DNA of 64,000 bases from Rhizobium leguminosarum (GTDB lineage Bacteria; Pseudomonadota; Alphaproteobacteria; Rhizobiales; Rhizobiaceae). The notes beneath the pieces are model-generated. The model was not told where the DNA came from. It searched no databases and saw only the letters and a list, made by a program, of their open reading frames with translations. Below, piece by piece: positions 47,508-57,466 of the stretch. Position 1 is the stretch's first letter, and every line of letters begins with the position of its first letter. The stretch is from contig NZ_CP016286.1 of assembly GCF_001679785.1 (NCBI RefSeq), positions 1,116,001 through 1,180,000 of the forward strand. The letters are read 5' to 3'. Made by a program: the position numbers and the translations under genes.

Positions 47508-48572
47508 ATGGCAACCGTTGAATACAAGCACATCGGCAAGGCCTTCGGCGCCTTCACCATCATGCGCGACATTTCCTTCCTGATCGAGGACCATGAGTTT
47601 GTCGTTCTGTTGGGGCCGTCAGGCTGTGGCAAGACGACCCTTTTGCGCATGACGGCCGGGCTCGAGAGCGTAACTGCCGGCGACCTTATGATCTCGGGAC
47701 GCCGCGTCAACGACGTGCATCCGCGCGACCGCGATATCGCCATGGTGTTCCAGAATTATGCACTTTACCCGACAATGAAGGTCTATGAAAATATCGCCTT
47801 CAGCCTGGAGGTGGCCAAGTTGCCGCCCGCCGAAATCAAGAGGCGGGTGGAACACGCTGCAGAGATTCTCAATCTCACGCCTTATCTGCAGCGCTACCCG
47901 AAGGAGCTTTCCGGCGGCCAGCGCCAGCGTGTAGCGATGGGGCGGGCCATGGTGCGTGAAGCGGCGGTGTTTCTTTTCGACGAACCGCTTTCCAATCTCG
48001 ATGCCAAGTTGCGCGCCCATATGCGCACCGAAATCCGCCAGTTGCACAATCGCCTGAAGACGACGACGATTTACGTTACCCATGACCAGATCGAAGCGAT
48101 GACCATGGCCGACAAGATAGTCGTCATGCGCGCGGGCAAGATCGAGCAGATCGGCACGCCTGACGATGTCTACGACCGGCCGGCGAGCAAATATGTCGCC
48201 GACTTCATCGGCTCGTCGGCGATCAATTTCCTCGGCGGCGCGGTTGTCGCCGATCAGGGCGTACCGGCGGCTCAAACCAGTGCCGGCCTCATTCGTCTCG
48301 ACCCGGCGCTCAAGGTATCTGTGGGGCAAAAGGTGATTTGCGGCATCCGCCCGACCGATGTCTTGGTCGACCCGAATGGCTCGGTTGCGGCGCGATCCCT
48401 GCTGATTGAGCGTATGGGACACGAAGCCCAGCTTTGCTGCCAGGGACCGGAAGGCCAGTTTCTGGCCATTGTCGACAAGTCGGCACGATTTGACGAGGGG
48501 ACCGAAGTCCGTTTCTCGATCGCTTCAGAGAAAGTCCACGTTTTCGACGCGGCAACGGAAGATCGCATCTGA
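47508..48572 (+). CDS. CUT1 ABC transporter ATPase (MalK/UgpC-like)
   Basis: The 354-residue protein has Walker A GPSGCGKTT, the signature LSGGQRQRVAMG, Walker B VFLFDEPLSNLD and a C-terminal TOBE-type regulatory domain (CGIRPTDVLVD). It is the single ATPase for the permease pair. ATG 47508 is preferred to the start four codons earlier. Confidence 0.93.
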   Translation: MATVEYKHIGKAFGAFTIMRDISFLIEDHEFVVLLGPSGCGKTTLLRMTAGLESVTAGDLMISGRRVNDVHPRDRDIAMVFQNYALYPTMKVYENIAFSLEVAKLPPAEIKRRVEHAAEILNLTPYLQRYPKELSGGQRQRVAMGRAMVREAAVFLFDEPLSNLDAKLRAHMRTEIRQLHNRLKTTTIYVTHDQIEAMTMADKIVVMRAGKIEQIGTPDDVYDRPASKYVADFIGSSAINFLGGAVVADQGVPAAQTSAGLIRLDPALKVSVGQKVICGIRPTDVLVDPNGSVAARSLLIERMGHEAQLCCQGPEGQFLAIVDKSARFDEGTEVRFSIASEKVHVFDAATEDRI

Positions 48573-48640
48573 CCCGACTGCGGCTCATTCAACATACTTT
48601 GACCCGCTCCAGAAGGATTCGGGAATGAAAGGTGATAGCG

Positions 48641-50689
48641 ATGAAATCAAGATGGAACGACGGCGAACTTGCCTCCTTGCTCAATGCCTACGTGGCCAAG
48701 GGCATCAATCGCGATCTGGCGATTAGGACATATACGACACGTCTTCTCGGCCAGGATCCGGAACTGGTTCTGCACGGCGGTGGCAATACTTCTGTCAAGA
48801 CCGCGTTTATCGATCGCGATGGGTCGTCGGTGGATGTTCTCTGTGTCAAGGGCAGCGGCTGGGACATGGGCACAATCGAGCCTCAGGGGCTGCCGGCCGT
48901 ACGGCTCGACCCGCTGAAGGCGATGGTCGGCTACGACGCACTGACCGACGACGAGATGGTGATGCTGCAGCGACGGCTGCTCATGGACCCGAATGCGCCG
49001 AATCCATCGGTCGAAGCGATACTGCATGCGCTCCTGCCCTTCAGGCACATCGATCACACGCATGCCAATGCAATCGTCTCTCTGACCAACCAGCCGCATG
49101 GTGAGGACCTTGTGCGGGAATTGTTTCCCAATTCGATTATCGTCCCCTATGTGATGCCCGGGTTCGTCCTGGCGAAGGCCTGCGACGCGGCGTTTCGCGC
49201 CAATCCCACGGGCGACGGCATGATCCTGCTGAAACATGGGATTTTCACTTGGTCGGACGATCCTCGTGAAGCCTATGAGGATATGATCGCCAAGATCGAT
49301 CAGGCTGAACAGCGTCTGGCACGTGGCCGCGTGAAGCCTTTCGTCTCGGTCGCCATTCCGCAGGAGATCGCGGCAGCGAAGGACATCGCGCCAATCCTGA
49401 GGGGTGCCATTGCCATCGATACTGGGATAGAGGGCGCGCCAAAACGCCTCATTCTCGAACACCGCAGCAGTGAAAAAATCCTCGATTTCTGCAATGCAGA
49501 AATGGTCGAAAGCCTAGTGCAGCGCGGCAATGCCACGCCGGAGCATGTCATTCACATCAAGCGCTTCGGCATCGCTCTGCCGGCGCCGGAGGCCGGACGT
49601 CTTGCCGAATGGGGTGACAAGGTGCGGGCTGCCGTAGAGGCTTATCAGGAGGATTACAGGGCGTATTTCCAGCGCAACAACGATCGCGCTGGCGGCGGCA
49701 AGACCATGCTGGATCCGATGCCTCGCGTCTTCTATGTGGCGGGCGTCGGACTGTTTGCAGCAGGGGCCACACGGAAGAATGCGCTTGTCGGCGCTGATGT
49801 GGCCGAAGCGACGATCGCGGTCATCACCAGTGCAGAAGGAATTTCGTCGTTCGAGGCGCTCCCGGAAGCGGACCTCTTCGATATCGAATATTGGTCCTTG
49901 GAACAGGTCAAACTCACCAAACAGGTGGAAAAGCCGCTGACGCGCCAGGTGGCGATCGTCACGGGTGCTGCCGGCGGGCTCGGCCTGGCGATCGCCGAAG
50001 CCCTGCGTGCCGAAGGTGCGGAGGTGGCGTTGTTCGACATTGCCGAAGACAGTGTGACACGCGAGGCAAAAAGGCTGGGCGGGTTGGGTGTCGCCTGCGA
50101 CGTCACCGATCCCGCCCAGGTGGACGCGGCTATCGCCAGGGTGGTGCAGCATTTCGGGGGTGTGGACATCCTGATTTCCAATGCAGGCGCTGCATTCCAA
50201 GGACGTCTGCTTGAGGTATCGGAGGATGTTTTCAGGAAGGCGTTCGATCTCAATTTCTGGAGCCACCACTATGTCGCGCGGGCGGTTGTCCGAGTGATGG
50301 AAGAGCAGAGAAGCGGCGGTGCCATCGTTTTCAACGTGTCCAAACAGGCCGTGAATCCCGGGGCCGATTTCGGACCTTACGGCACATCGAAGGCCGCGTT
50401 GATGGCACTGATGCGGCAATATGCCATTGAGCATGGCCCATCCGGCATCACGGCGAACGCGGTCAACGCCGACCGGATACGCACCGGCCTGATGACGGAT
50501 CAGATGGTGGTCGAGAGAAGCCGGGCGCGTGGCCTGACGCCGGAGGCCTATATGCGCGGCAACCTTGTCGGCCGCGAAGTGACCGGTGCGGACGTCGCAG
50601 CGGCCTTCATTCATCTTGCCAAGGCACGCACCAGCACTGGCGCGGTGATCACCGTCGATGGCGGCAATGTCGCTGCCATGATGCGGTAA
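48641..50689 (+). CDS. Bifunctional aldolase/short-chain dehydrogenase (RhaD-like)
   Basis: The 682-residue fusion has a class II aldolase domain (about residues 1-410) with the phosphate loop VLHGGGNTSVK and zinc site HIDHTHANAIVSLTN. The C-terminal SDR domain has AIVTGAAGGLGLAIAEAL and active site YGTSK. In the rhamnose pathway such enzymes split rhamnulose-1-phosphate into DHAP and lactaldehyde and oxidise the aldehyde. Here no rhamnose mutarotase or isomerase is present, so the substrate is probably another ketose-1-phosphate. ATG 48641 is preferred to GTG 48632. Confidence 0.85.
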   Translation: MKSRWNDGELASLLNAYVAKGINRDLAIRTYTTRLLGQDPELVLHGGGNTSVKTAFIDRDGSSVDVLCVKGSGWDMGTIEPQGLPAVRLDPLKAMVGYDALTDDEMVMLQRRLLMDPNAPNPSVEAILHALLPFRHIDHTHANAIVSLTNQPHGEDLVRELFPNSIIVPYVMPGFVLAKACDAAFRANPTGDGMILLKHGIFTWSDDPREAYEDMIAKIDQAEQRLARGRVKPFVSVAIPQEIAAAKDIAPILRGAIAIDTGIEGAPKRLILEHRSSEKILDFCNAEMVESLVQRGNATPEHVIHIKRFGIALPAPEAGRLAEWGDKVRAAVEAYQEDYRAYFQRNNDRAGGGKTMLDPMPRVFYVAGVGLFAAGATRKNALVGADVAEATIAVITSAEGISSFEALPEADLFDIEYWSLEQVKLTKQVEKPLTRQVAIVTGAAGGLGLAIAEALRAEGAEVALFDIAEDSVTREAKRLGGLGVACDVTDPAQVDAAIARVVQHFGGVDILISNAGAAFQGRLLEVSEDVFRKAFDLNFWSHHYVARAVVRVMEEQRSGGAIVFNVSKQAVNPGADFGPYGTSKAALMALMRQYAIEHGPSGITANAVNADRIRTGLMTDQMVVERSRARGLTPEAYMRGNLVGREVTGADVAAAFIHLAKARTSTGAVITVDGGNVAAMMR

Positions 50690-50734
50690 ATTGGGCTTCC
50701 GCTCAGTGTTGAAGACAGCCGAAGGATCAGGATC

Positions 50735-51775
50735 GTGGCGAAAATAGTAATTCTCGGTGCCGGTGTGATGGGAACAGCGCTGACAGTGCCGGCAACGGAT
50801 AACGGCCATAACGTTCTGCTTGTCGGCACGCCGCTGGACCGCAAAGTTATCGCCGAAATGCACCGTCGCGGTGGTAGCCATCCGAAGCTTGACGAGCCCT
50901 GTTCACGCCTTGTCACGGCGATATCGATTGATGATCTGGGATCGGAGCATCTGGAGGGTGCGGACATTGTCATTGTCGGTGTAAGCAGCCGGGGCATAGG
51001 ATGGGCGGTCGATGTCCTGAACAATCTGATGGTCAATCGCCTGCCGGTGGCGTTCGTGACCAAGGGGCTCGCTGTCCGGGGCGAGGGGTTGGCGACCTAT
51101 GCCGAAACGCTCCCTCCACAATTGCGCCAAATGCATGCCTTCATCGGGATCGGCGGTCCTTGCATTGCGCGCGAACTCGCCAACCGCCAGCCGACGGCCA
51201 GCATCTATGCCTGCAAGGACCTGCAGGTTGCCGAACGTTTCGCTGCTTTGATGCGGACCGACTATTATCGGCTGTCTGTTACCACCGATGATACCGGTGT
51301 CGAAGCCTGCGCCGCCCTTAAAAACTTCTTTGCGATTGGCGTCAGCGCCATGCAGACACGATACCCCGACAAAAAACGCGGGGGTGAACAATCGAAAAAT
51401 CCAACGGCGGCCGCTTTTACCCAGGCAACACTTGAGATGGCAAGATTGTGCGAAAGGCTGGGGGGACATCCCGCCACCGCGTTCGGCCTTGCCGGACTGG
51501 GCGATCTGCATGTCACGGTCGGCGGCGGGCGCAACAGCCGGCTTGGCCACGGTCTGGGCCGCAACCAAACCATCATGGACCTCATGTCCACCGAACTGGC
51601 GGGCGAAACGGTGGAAGGCGTGGACACGGCCCGCGCCTTGGCAACGATGATTTTGGGCAATGCGGCCATTAAGATTGAAAGTGACGACTATTTTCCGCTC
51701 ACTTTCGCCATTTTGGATTCGATTCTTGAGCAGAAATCATTTGTGCTGGACTTTGCGAATTTGATTGTGCGGTGA
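50735..51775 (+). CDS. NAD(P)-dependent glycerol-3-phosphate dehydrogenase-like protein (GpsA family)
   Basis: The 346-residue protein starts KIVILGAGVMGTALTVPA, a Rossmann motif. It continues with FVTKGLAVRGEGLATYAE and IGGPCIARELANRQPTA, then ACAALKNFFAIGVSAMQTR with the catalytic Lys, and GLAGLGDLHVTV. Length and motifs match GpsA. Since it is the last gene of a catabolic operon, it more likely handles a pathway intermediate than phospholipid synthesis. The GTG start has AAGGATCAGG upstream. Confidence 0.85.
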   Translation: MAKIVILGAGVMGTALTVPATDNGHNVLLVGTPLDRKVIAEMHRRGGSHPKLDEPCSRLVTAISIDDLGSEHLEGADIVIVGVSSRGIGWAVDVLNNLMVNRLPVAFVTKGLAVRGEGLATYAETLPPQLRQMHAFIGIGGPCIARELANRQPTASIYACKDLQVAERFAALMRTDYYRLSVTTDDTGVEACAALKNFFAIGVSAMQTRYPDKKRGGEQSKNPTAAAFTQATLEMARLCERLGGHPATAFGLAGLGDLHVTVGGGRNSRLGHGLGRNQTIMDLMSTELAGETVEGVDTARALATMILGNAAIKIESDDYFPLTFAILDSILEQKSFVLDFANLIVR

Positions 51776-52146
51776 ACGGGGCCAAAATCCACTTATCAAA
51801 GAAGCGCTTCGAGCTTTTCGGACAACCGAGCCACCTCCTTTTTGAGCATGGTTAGGAGAAGTTGGCGTACCGCAGTTGCGGACGATGGACACCGACCCCT
51901 CCAAAGCTGAGCAGGCAGGTGGTCGTCGAGGCAGCGGTACTCGGCGCGCAACGGAAATCAATATCAAGACCGGCGAAATTATTTGTGGGTCGCAAAAAGT
52001 TTTAACACGAGAACTCGCTGCGGCATCGATCCGCTATTAGCGCGCGCTCGAGCCGAAAATCGCGCTTCGCTCAAATGGCTAGTCGGCCCCATACGAAGAA
52101 AGATGGAAGTGCGTCTCTGACGCCGGTCAGATTGGTTCGGTGACTC
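51776..52146. other. Gene-free region between module A and module B
   Basis: No convincing gene is visible. A short minus-strand frame at 51737-51967 has no ribosome binding site and a low-complexity translation. The segment 51856-51960 (CCGCAGTTGCGGACGATG onward) might be the worn remains of an older gene or element. The LacI gene ends at 52147. Confidence 0.4.
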
Positions 52147-53205
52147 TCACGCCGTTGGATCATTGATGAGTGCATTGTCGCTATCCACGAAGATAGGCGG
52201 GATCTCGATCAGCGAAGCGCCTTTGGCTCCATGGTCGATGACCTCGAATACGGCGCTCAGCATGCCTTGAACGTCCTGCCGCACCATCTCGATCTCGTCG
52301 CCGAGCAGTGCCGCGAAGGGGTCCCAGTCGAAGCAGCCTATGACAGGCGTTTGATTGACATAGTGGCCCGAGCGCTTGATCCAATGCATGACGCCTTCGA
52401 GCGAAATGGTGGAATTCACGAACATGCCGCTCGGTAGCTCATCCTCCGCCATGGCCAGCGCCTGAAGAGACATCTCGGCTTTTTCCGGTGCGTATCCGCA
52501 GGTCAGGATATGCCTCTCGTCGATCGCTACACCGATATCGGCATGGGCCGCGCGAAAGCCGCGCACGCGCTCCACTGTGTTGTGATCGCTGCCGCGGCCA
52601 CCGATGAAGAGTAGCGGGCGAGCCGCGCCCAGCTTTCGCTCGCTGTTGACGAGAATGCGCCGCGTCAATTCTCTAGCGCCGGTAAAATTGTCGGAAATGA
52701 TGGAAGGCGCTTTGGTGCCGGGCAGATCGAGATTGAGGCTTCCGACGCCCGCGGCCCCGCAGATATCACTGATGCGGTCGGGATCCGTGGCGCCGGTCGA
52801 GACCAGCCATTCGACCTGATAGGAAAGCATGGTCCGGGCCGCTTCGACCTCCAGTTCAGGGTCGCGGCGTGTACAGGTGATGATCGGGAAAAGACCTCGC
52901 GCGCGCGCCATGGTCTCGAAGGTCTCGACGATCGACCCGAAGTAGCGGTTGTCATATTTGGGCACGATCATGCCAATGATTTTCGACTTCTCCCGTCGAA
53001 GGAGGCTGGCCTGCATGTTGATGGCATACCCCTGCTCCTCCGCAAGCCGGGTGATTTTCTCCGCCAATTGACTGCTGATTCTGCGCTTCTTCCAATTCCC
53101 GTTCAGCACGGCGCTGACAGCGCTGGCCGACGTTCCCGCAAGCTCGGCGAGATCATAGATCGTGGTCTTTTTTGTCGGCCTGTCCTGATTCACTGATATC
53201 TCCAC
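52147..53205 (-). CDS. LacI-family transcriptional regulator of the ribitol module
   Basis: The roughly 352-residue protein has the LacI helix-turn-helix TIYDLAELAGTSASAVSAVL near the N-terminus and a hinge region ending LLRREKSKIIGMIVPKYDN. A periplasmic-binding-protein-like effector domain follows. The start at 53205 is a GTG; a second GTG at 53193 is possible. It faces the ABC transporter operon across a promoter that holds a 36 bp palindrome. Confidence 0.88.
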   Translation of the reverse strand: MEISVNQDRPTKKTTIYDLAELAGTSASAVSAVLNGNWKKRRISSQLAEKITRLAEEQGYAINMQASLLRREKSKIIGMIVPKYDNRYFGSIVETFETMARARGLFPIITCTRRDPELEVEAARTMLSYQVEWLVSTGATDPDRISDICGAAGVGSLNLDLPGTKAPSIISDNFTGARELTRRILVNSERKLGAARPLLFIGGRGSDHNTVERVRGFRAAHADIGVAIDERHILTCGYAPEKAEMSLQALAMAEDELPSGMFVNSTISLEGVMHWIKRSGHYVNQTPVIGCFDWDPFAALLGDEIEMVRQDVQGMLSAVFEVIDHGAKGASLIEIPPIFVDSDNALINDPTA

Positions 53206-53249
53206 TTCGATCGCAGCTTGACATTATTGAAGGAAGGTGGCAATTGTTG

Positions 53250-53285
53250 CTTCATCGATTGAGCAAAGTTGCTCAATCGATGAAG
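53250..53285. promoter_or_regulatory. Long perfect palindrome, candidate double LacI operator
   Basis: Arms CTTCATCGATTGAGCAA and TTGCTCAATCGATGAAG are perfect complements around the centre AG. Each arm contains an ATCGAT-type core with a central CG, as in LacI-family operators. The two CG centres are 22 bp apart, about two helical turns. It lies 45 bp upstream of the LacI start and about 190 bp before the binding-protein gene. Confidence 0.7.
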
Positions 53286-53476
53286 TTGGTTGACTGTGGA
53301 GAGTCGACCGGGAGGTGTCCGGGAAAATCCACGATCATGATCCGCGTCAACCTGGTTGGCAAGGGCGGTGATATGCACGCTTTGCTGCCTCTGCAGCAAG
53401 GCTTGAGGAGAGGCTTGGGCATGAAACCGGAACGCGCTTCTCGGCACGTATTTATGCATTCAAAAAGGAGGAAAAC

Positions 53477-54523
53477 ATGAAATTCCGCTCAATGATGATG
53501 GTGTCGGTTGCTGCCGCTGCCATGTTTGCCAGTTCGGCCTATGCGCAGGAGGCCGCGACGGTCGCATTCCTGATGCCGGACCAGGCATCGACGCGCTACG
53601 AGAACCATGACTATCCTGGGTTCAAGGCGGAGATGGAGAAACTGTGCGCGAAATGCACGGTCATCTACCAAAATGCCAATGCCGATACGGCGCTTCAACA
53701 GCAGCAGTTCAATTCGGTCATCGCCCAGGGCGCCAAGGTTGTCGTGATCGACCCGGTCGACTCGGCCGCTGCGGCCGCGCTCGTCGAGATCGCACAGTCC
53801 CAGGACGTCAAGGTCATTGCCTATGACCGTCCGATCCCTGCCAAGCCGGCGGATTTCTATGTATCCTTCGACAATGAAGGCATCGGCCATGCCATCGCCG
53901 AGTCGCTGGTTCAGCATCTCAAGGCAAGCGGCGTTGCAGAGGGCGCCGGCCTGCTGCAGATCAATGGCTCTCCGACCGACGCGGCGGCTGGCCTTATCCG
54001 TGACGGTATCCATCGCGGCCTGAAGGATTCTGGCTACAAGACACTTGCGGAATTCGACACGCCGGAATGGGCGCCGCCGAAGGCCCAGGAATGGGCCGCC
54101 GGTCAGATCACCCGCTTTGGCGCGGATATCAAGGGCGTTGTCGCTGCCAATGACGGCACGGGCGGCGGCGCAATCGCGGCCTTCAAGGCTGCAGGCGTAA
54201 ACCCTGTTCCGCCCATCACCGGCAATGACGCGACTATTGCGGCCTTGCAGTTGATCATCTCCGGCGACCAGTACAACACGATTTCCAAACCGTCGGAAAT
54301 CGTGGCTGCTGCTGCCGCCAAGGTGGCGGTACAGCTTCTGAAGGGCGAAAAGCCGAAGGCGAAGACCTCGCTTTACGACACGCCGTCCGAACTCTTCGTG
54401 CCGGCCGTCGTGACGGCAGACAACATCAAGGCAGAAATCTTCGACAAGAAGATCCAGACCCCTGAAGAGGTCTGCACCGGTGAATACGCCGAAGGCTGCA
54501 AGAAGCTCGGCATTACGAAGTAA
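53477..54523 (+). CDS. CUT2 ABC transporter substrate-binding protein
   Basis: The 348-residue protein has an N-terminal signal peptide (MMMVSVAAAAMFASSAYAQE). The mature domain is typical of the ribose/xylose-binding family (VVVIDPVDSAAAAALVEIA, KVIAYDRPIPAKPADFYVSF, PITGNDATIAALQLIISGDQ). AAAGGAGG precedes the ATG. Given the downstream ribitol dehydrogenase and D-ribulokinase, the ligand is probably ribitol or a related pentitol. Confidence 0.9.
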   Translation: MKFRSMMMVSVAAAAMFASSAYAQEAATVAFLMPDQASTRYENHDYPGFKAEMEKLCAKCTVIYQNANADTALQQQQFNSVIAQGAKVVVIDPVDSAAAAALVEIAQSQDVKVIAYDRPIPAKPADFYVSFDNEGIGHAIAESLVQHLKASGVAEGAGLLQINGSPTDAAAGLIRDGIHRGLKDSGYKTLAEFDTPEWAPPKAQEWAAGQITRFGADIKGVVAANDGTGGGAIAAFKAAGVNPVPPITGNDATIAALQLIISGDQYNTISKPSEIVAAAAAKVAVQLLKGEKPKAKTSLYDTPSELFVPAVVTADNIKAEIFDKKIQTPEEVCTGEYAEGCKKLGITK

Positions 54524-54598
54524 TAGTTCTCCCAAGATCTCCGGCTGCGCCAAGGCGTGGCCGGAGATACCCCCGAACCTAAAAAGAGCGTCAAAACC

Positions 54599-55417
54599 AT
54601 GGTGCAAGAACACAGGGCGAACCCGGAGAAAGGTAGTCCCATTCTCCGGCTCACCAATATCTCAAAGAATTTTGGTGCGGTGTCGGCGCTGACCGATATT
54701 GATCTGGAAGTGCGTGCCGGCGAAGTCGTTGCTCTCGTCGGAGACAATGGCGCGGGCAAGTCGACCCTAATCAAGGTTCTGGCAGGTGTGCACCAGCCGT
54801 CGTCCGGAAAAATCGAGTTCTGTGGCCAGGAGGTGTCGCTCGACAGTCCAAGCCGCGCCCTTGAACTCGGCATCGCCACAGTGTTTCAGGATCTGGCCCT
54901 CTGCGAGAATCTCGACGTCGTCGCCAATCTCTTCCTGGGTCATGAACTGTCGCCGTGGAATCTCGATGAAATCGCCATGGAGGTCCGCGCCTGGACGCTC
55001 TTGAAAGAACTGGCGGCGCGCATTCCGTCGGTACGAGAGCCCATTGCTTCACTGTCGGGTGGTCAGCGCCAGACAGTTGCCATCGCGCGATCCCTGCTTC
55101 TCGACCCGAAAATTATCATGCTCGACGAACCGACCGCGGCTCTCGGCGTGGCGCAGACTGCCGAGGTGCTGAATCTCATTGAACGCGTCCGTGATCGCGG
55201 GTTGGGCGTCATCATCATCAGCCACAACATGGAAGATGTGCGTGCGGTGGCTGACCGCATCGTTGTCCTGCGTCTCGGGCGCAACAACGGCATCTTCAGC
55301 CCCGATGCATCCAATCAGGAACTCGTCGCATCCATCACCGGAGCCACGGAAAACTCCGTGTCGCGCCGCCTGGATCGTAAGGTGGGCCAAAACGAAAGCA
55401 GCGGGAGCATCGCATGA
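54599..55417 (+). CDS. CUT2 ABC transporter ATPase (single domain)
   Basis: From ATG 54599 the product is 272 residues. It has Walker A VGDNGAGKSTLIK, signature LSGGQRQTVAIARSL, and Walker B IIMLDEPTAALG. Unlike RbsA/XylG, it has only one nucleotide-binding domain, as in FrcA-type systems. The stop overlaps the permease start by 4 bp. A GTG at 54557 would add 14 residues. Confidence 0.9.
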   Translation: MVQEHRANPEKGSPILRLTNISKNFGAVSALTDIDLEVRAGEVVALVGDNGAGKSTLIKVLAGVHQPSSGKIEFCGQEVSLDSPSRALELGIATVFQDLALCENLDVVANLFLGHELSPWNLDEIAMEVRAWTLLKELAARIPSVREPIASLSGGQRQTVAIARSLLLDPKIIMLDEPTAALGVAQTAEVLNLIERVRDRGLGVIIISHNMEDVRAVADRIVVLRLGRNNGIFSPDASNQELVASITGATENSVSRRLDRKVGQNESSGSIA

Positions 55418-56664
55418 GCGAGAATATGTCAAACAAGAATCAGGCCCTGGACCGCGGCGACATCAGGGTCAAACATGATGATGGCCTGGCCGGCATGCTC
55501 AGGAGTTTCGTTAATCGCGTGCGCTCCGGCGATCTCGGCATGCTGCCGGTGGCGGTGGGGCTGATCGTCATCTCAACGGTCTTCAGCATTCTCAACCCGA
55601 TCTTCCTGGCGCCGAACAATCTCGTGAATCTGCTGTTCGATTGCGCGACCGTGGGCATCATCTCGCTCGGCATCGTCTGCGTCCTGCTATTGGGCGAGAT
55701 CGACCTGTCTGTCGGTTCGATGAGCGGCCTGTCATCTGCCATCATCGGTGTGCTCTGGGTCAACTCGGGTCTGCCTGTCATCGTCGCGATCTTCGCGGCG
55801 CTCGCCACCGGCGCATTTGTCGGCGCGCTCTACGCCGTGATGTACAACCGGCTGGGCATGCCGAGCTTCGTTGCCACGCTTGCAGGTCTACTCGCACTCC
55901 TGGGTTTGCAGCTCTATATCCTTGGCGCGACCGGAAGCATCAATCTTCCCTATGCCTCATCCCTGGTGCGCTTCGGTCAGATCCTGGTGATGCCGGATTG
56001 GATGTCGCATAGTCTGGCATTGGTGCCGGGTCTCGTCATGGTCATTGCCGGCCTCGCCATTCGCAAACGCAGGCAATCGGTCAATCTCTCCTCGCGACCG
56101 TTGAGCAATCTCCTGGTCAAGGTGGCCGTGCTGACGGTCGCTCTGGAATTCGCTGTTTATTATCTGAACCTCGGCCGCGGCGTGCCGTGGATGTTCGGCC
56201 TGTTCGTCGCTCTGGCCGTCATCTTGAACTATGCGCTGACGAAGACGCAGTGGGGGCGGTCGATGTTCGCCGTCGGCGGAAACCGTGAAGCGGCCCGCCG
56301 CTCGGGCATCAATGTCCGTCGCATCTACCTGAGCGCTTTCATGCTCTGCTCGACGTTGGGCGCCCTCGGTGGCATCCTCTCGGCATCTCGCCTGGCATCA
56401 TCCAGCCAGCAGGCCGGCACCGGCGATGTCAATCTGAATGCGATCGCGGCAGCCGTCATCGGCGGGACAAGCCTGTTTGGCGGCCGTGGCAGCGCTTATT
56501 CGGCCCTGCTCGGCATCATTGTCATCCAGGCGATCTCCAATGGCCTTACCCTGCTCAATCTCAGTTCGTCCCTGCGCTACATGATCACCGGCGCGGTGCT
56601 GGCGATTGCTGTCATCGTCGACTCGCTTGCGCGCCGTTCGCGTGTCAGCCATGGCCGTGCCTAA
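55414..56664 (+). CDS. CUT2 ABC transporter permease
   Basis: The 416-residue protein has about ten hydrophobic segments, for example GMLPVAVGLIVISTVFSIL and MITGAVLAIAVIVDSLA. The motif GEIDLSVGSMSG is typical of ribose/xylose-type permeases. NREAARRSGINVRRI also matches. It is translationally coupled to the ATPase gene. The length exceeds RbsC and resembles XylH. Confidence 0.9.
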   Translation: MSENMSNKNQALDRGDIRVKHDDGLAGMLRSFVNRVRSGDLGMLPVAVGLIVISTVFSILNPIFLAPNNLVNLLFDCATVGIISLGIVCVLLLGEIDLSVGSMSGLSSAIIGVLWVNSGLPVIVAIFAALATGAFVGALYAVMYNRLGMPSFVATLAGLLALLGLQLYILGATGSINLPYASSLVRFGQILVMPDWMSHSLALVPGLVMVIAGLAIRKRRQSVNLSSRPLSNLLVKVAVLTVALEFAVYYLNLGRGVPWMFGLFVALAVILNYALTKTQWGRSMFAVGGNREAARRSGINVRRIYLSAFMLCSTLGALGGILSASRLASSSQQAGTGDVNLNAIAAAVIGGTSLFGGRGSAYSALLGIIVIQAISNGLTLLNLSSSLRYMITGAVLAIAVIVDSLARRSRVSHGRA

Positions 56665-56685
56665 CAATAAACTGGAGGAAATCTT

Positions 56686-57414
56686 ATGGCTGAACTCATG
56701 AAGGGCAAAGTTGCCGCAATCACCGGCGCCGCATCGGGCATCGGTCTCGAATGCGCCCGTACCCTGCTGGCGGAAGGAGCAACCGTGGTGCTGATCGACC
56801 GGGCCAAGGACAAGCTCGAAGCGCTCTGCTCGGAACTCGGAGACCGCGCCAAGCCGCTCGTGGTCGATCTGCTCGACGGTAAGGAATTGTCCGGCATTCT
56901 GCCGCGCATTCTCGAGGTCGCCGGCAGTCTCGACATCTTCCATGCCAATGCCGGTGGCTATATTGGCGGTCCGGTCGCGGAAGGCGATCCGGATGCCTGG
57001 GACCGGATGCTCAACCTCAATATCAACGCCGCCTTCCGCTCGGTTCACGCCGTGCTGCCACATATGATCGCGCAAAAGTCGGGCGACATCCTGTTCACCA
57101 GTTCGATTGCCGGTGTCGTGCCGGTTGTCTGGGAGCCGATCTACACGGCGTCGAAATTCGCGGTTCAGGCTTTTGTTCATTCGACCCGCCGGCAGGTCGC
57201 AAAGGATGGGGTGCGCGTGGGCGCAATTCTGCCTGGTCCGGTGGTCACCGCTCTGCTCGATGACTGGCCGAAGGCCAAGATGGAGGAAGCGCTAGCCAAT
57301 GGCAGTCTGATGCAGCCGAAGGAAGTGGCCGATGCCGTGCTCTTCATGCTGTCGCGTCCTCGCAACATCACCATCCGCGACCTGGTCATCTTGCCCAACA
57401 GCGTCGATCTCTGA
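56686..57414 (+). CDS. rbtD: Ribitol 2-dehydrogenase
   Basis: The 242-residue SDR shows [37 protein letters not shown], the active site [12 protein letters not shown], and a C-terminus ending [12 protein letters not shown]. From memory this is very close to the Klebsiella ribitol dehydrogenase along its whole length. It oxidises ribitol to D-ribulose with NAD. The kinase gene follows by 52 bp. Confidence 0.88.
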   Translation: MAELMKGKVAAITGAASGIGLECARTLLAEGATVVLIDRAKDKLEALCSELGDRAKPLVVDLLDGKELSGILPRILEVAGSLDIFHANAGGYIGGPVAEGDPDAWDRMLNLNINAAFRSVHAVLPHMIAQKSGDILFTSSIAGVVPVVWEPIYTASKFAVQAFVHSTRRQVAKDGVRVGAILPGPVVTALLDDWPKAKMEEALANGSLMQPKEVADAVLFMLSRPRNITIRDLVILPNSVDL

Positions 57415-57466
57415 TCGAAGCTGACGGCACCTTCCCAACATCCCAACATATGCAAGAGCCAATATC

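Noticed and set aside
48641..50689. L-rhamnose catabolism locus
   Set aside because: Only the aldolase-dehydrogenase fusion fits. The mutarotase, isomerase and typical rhamnose transporter genes are missing.
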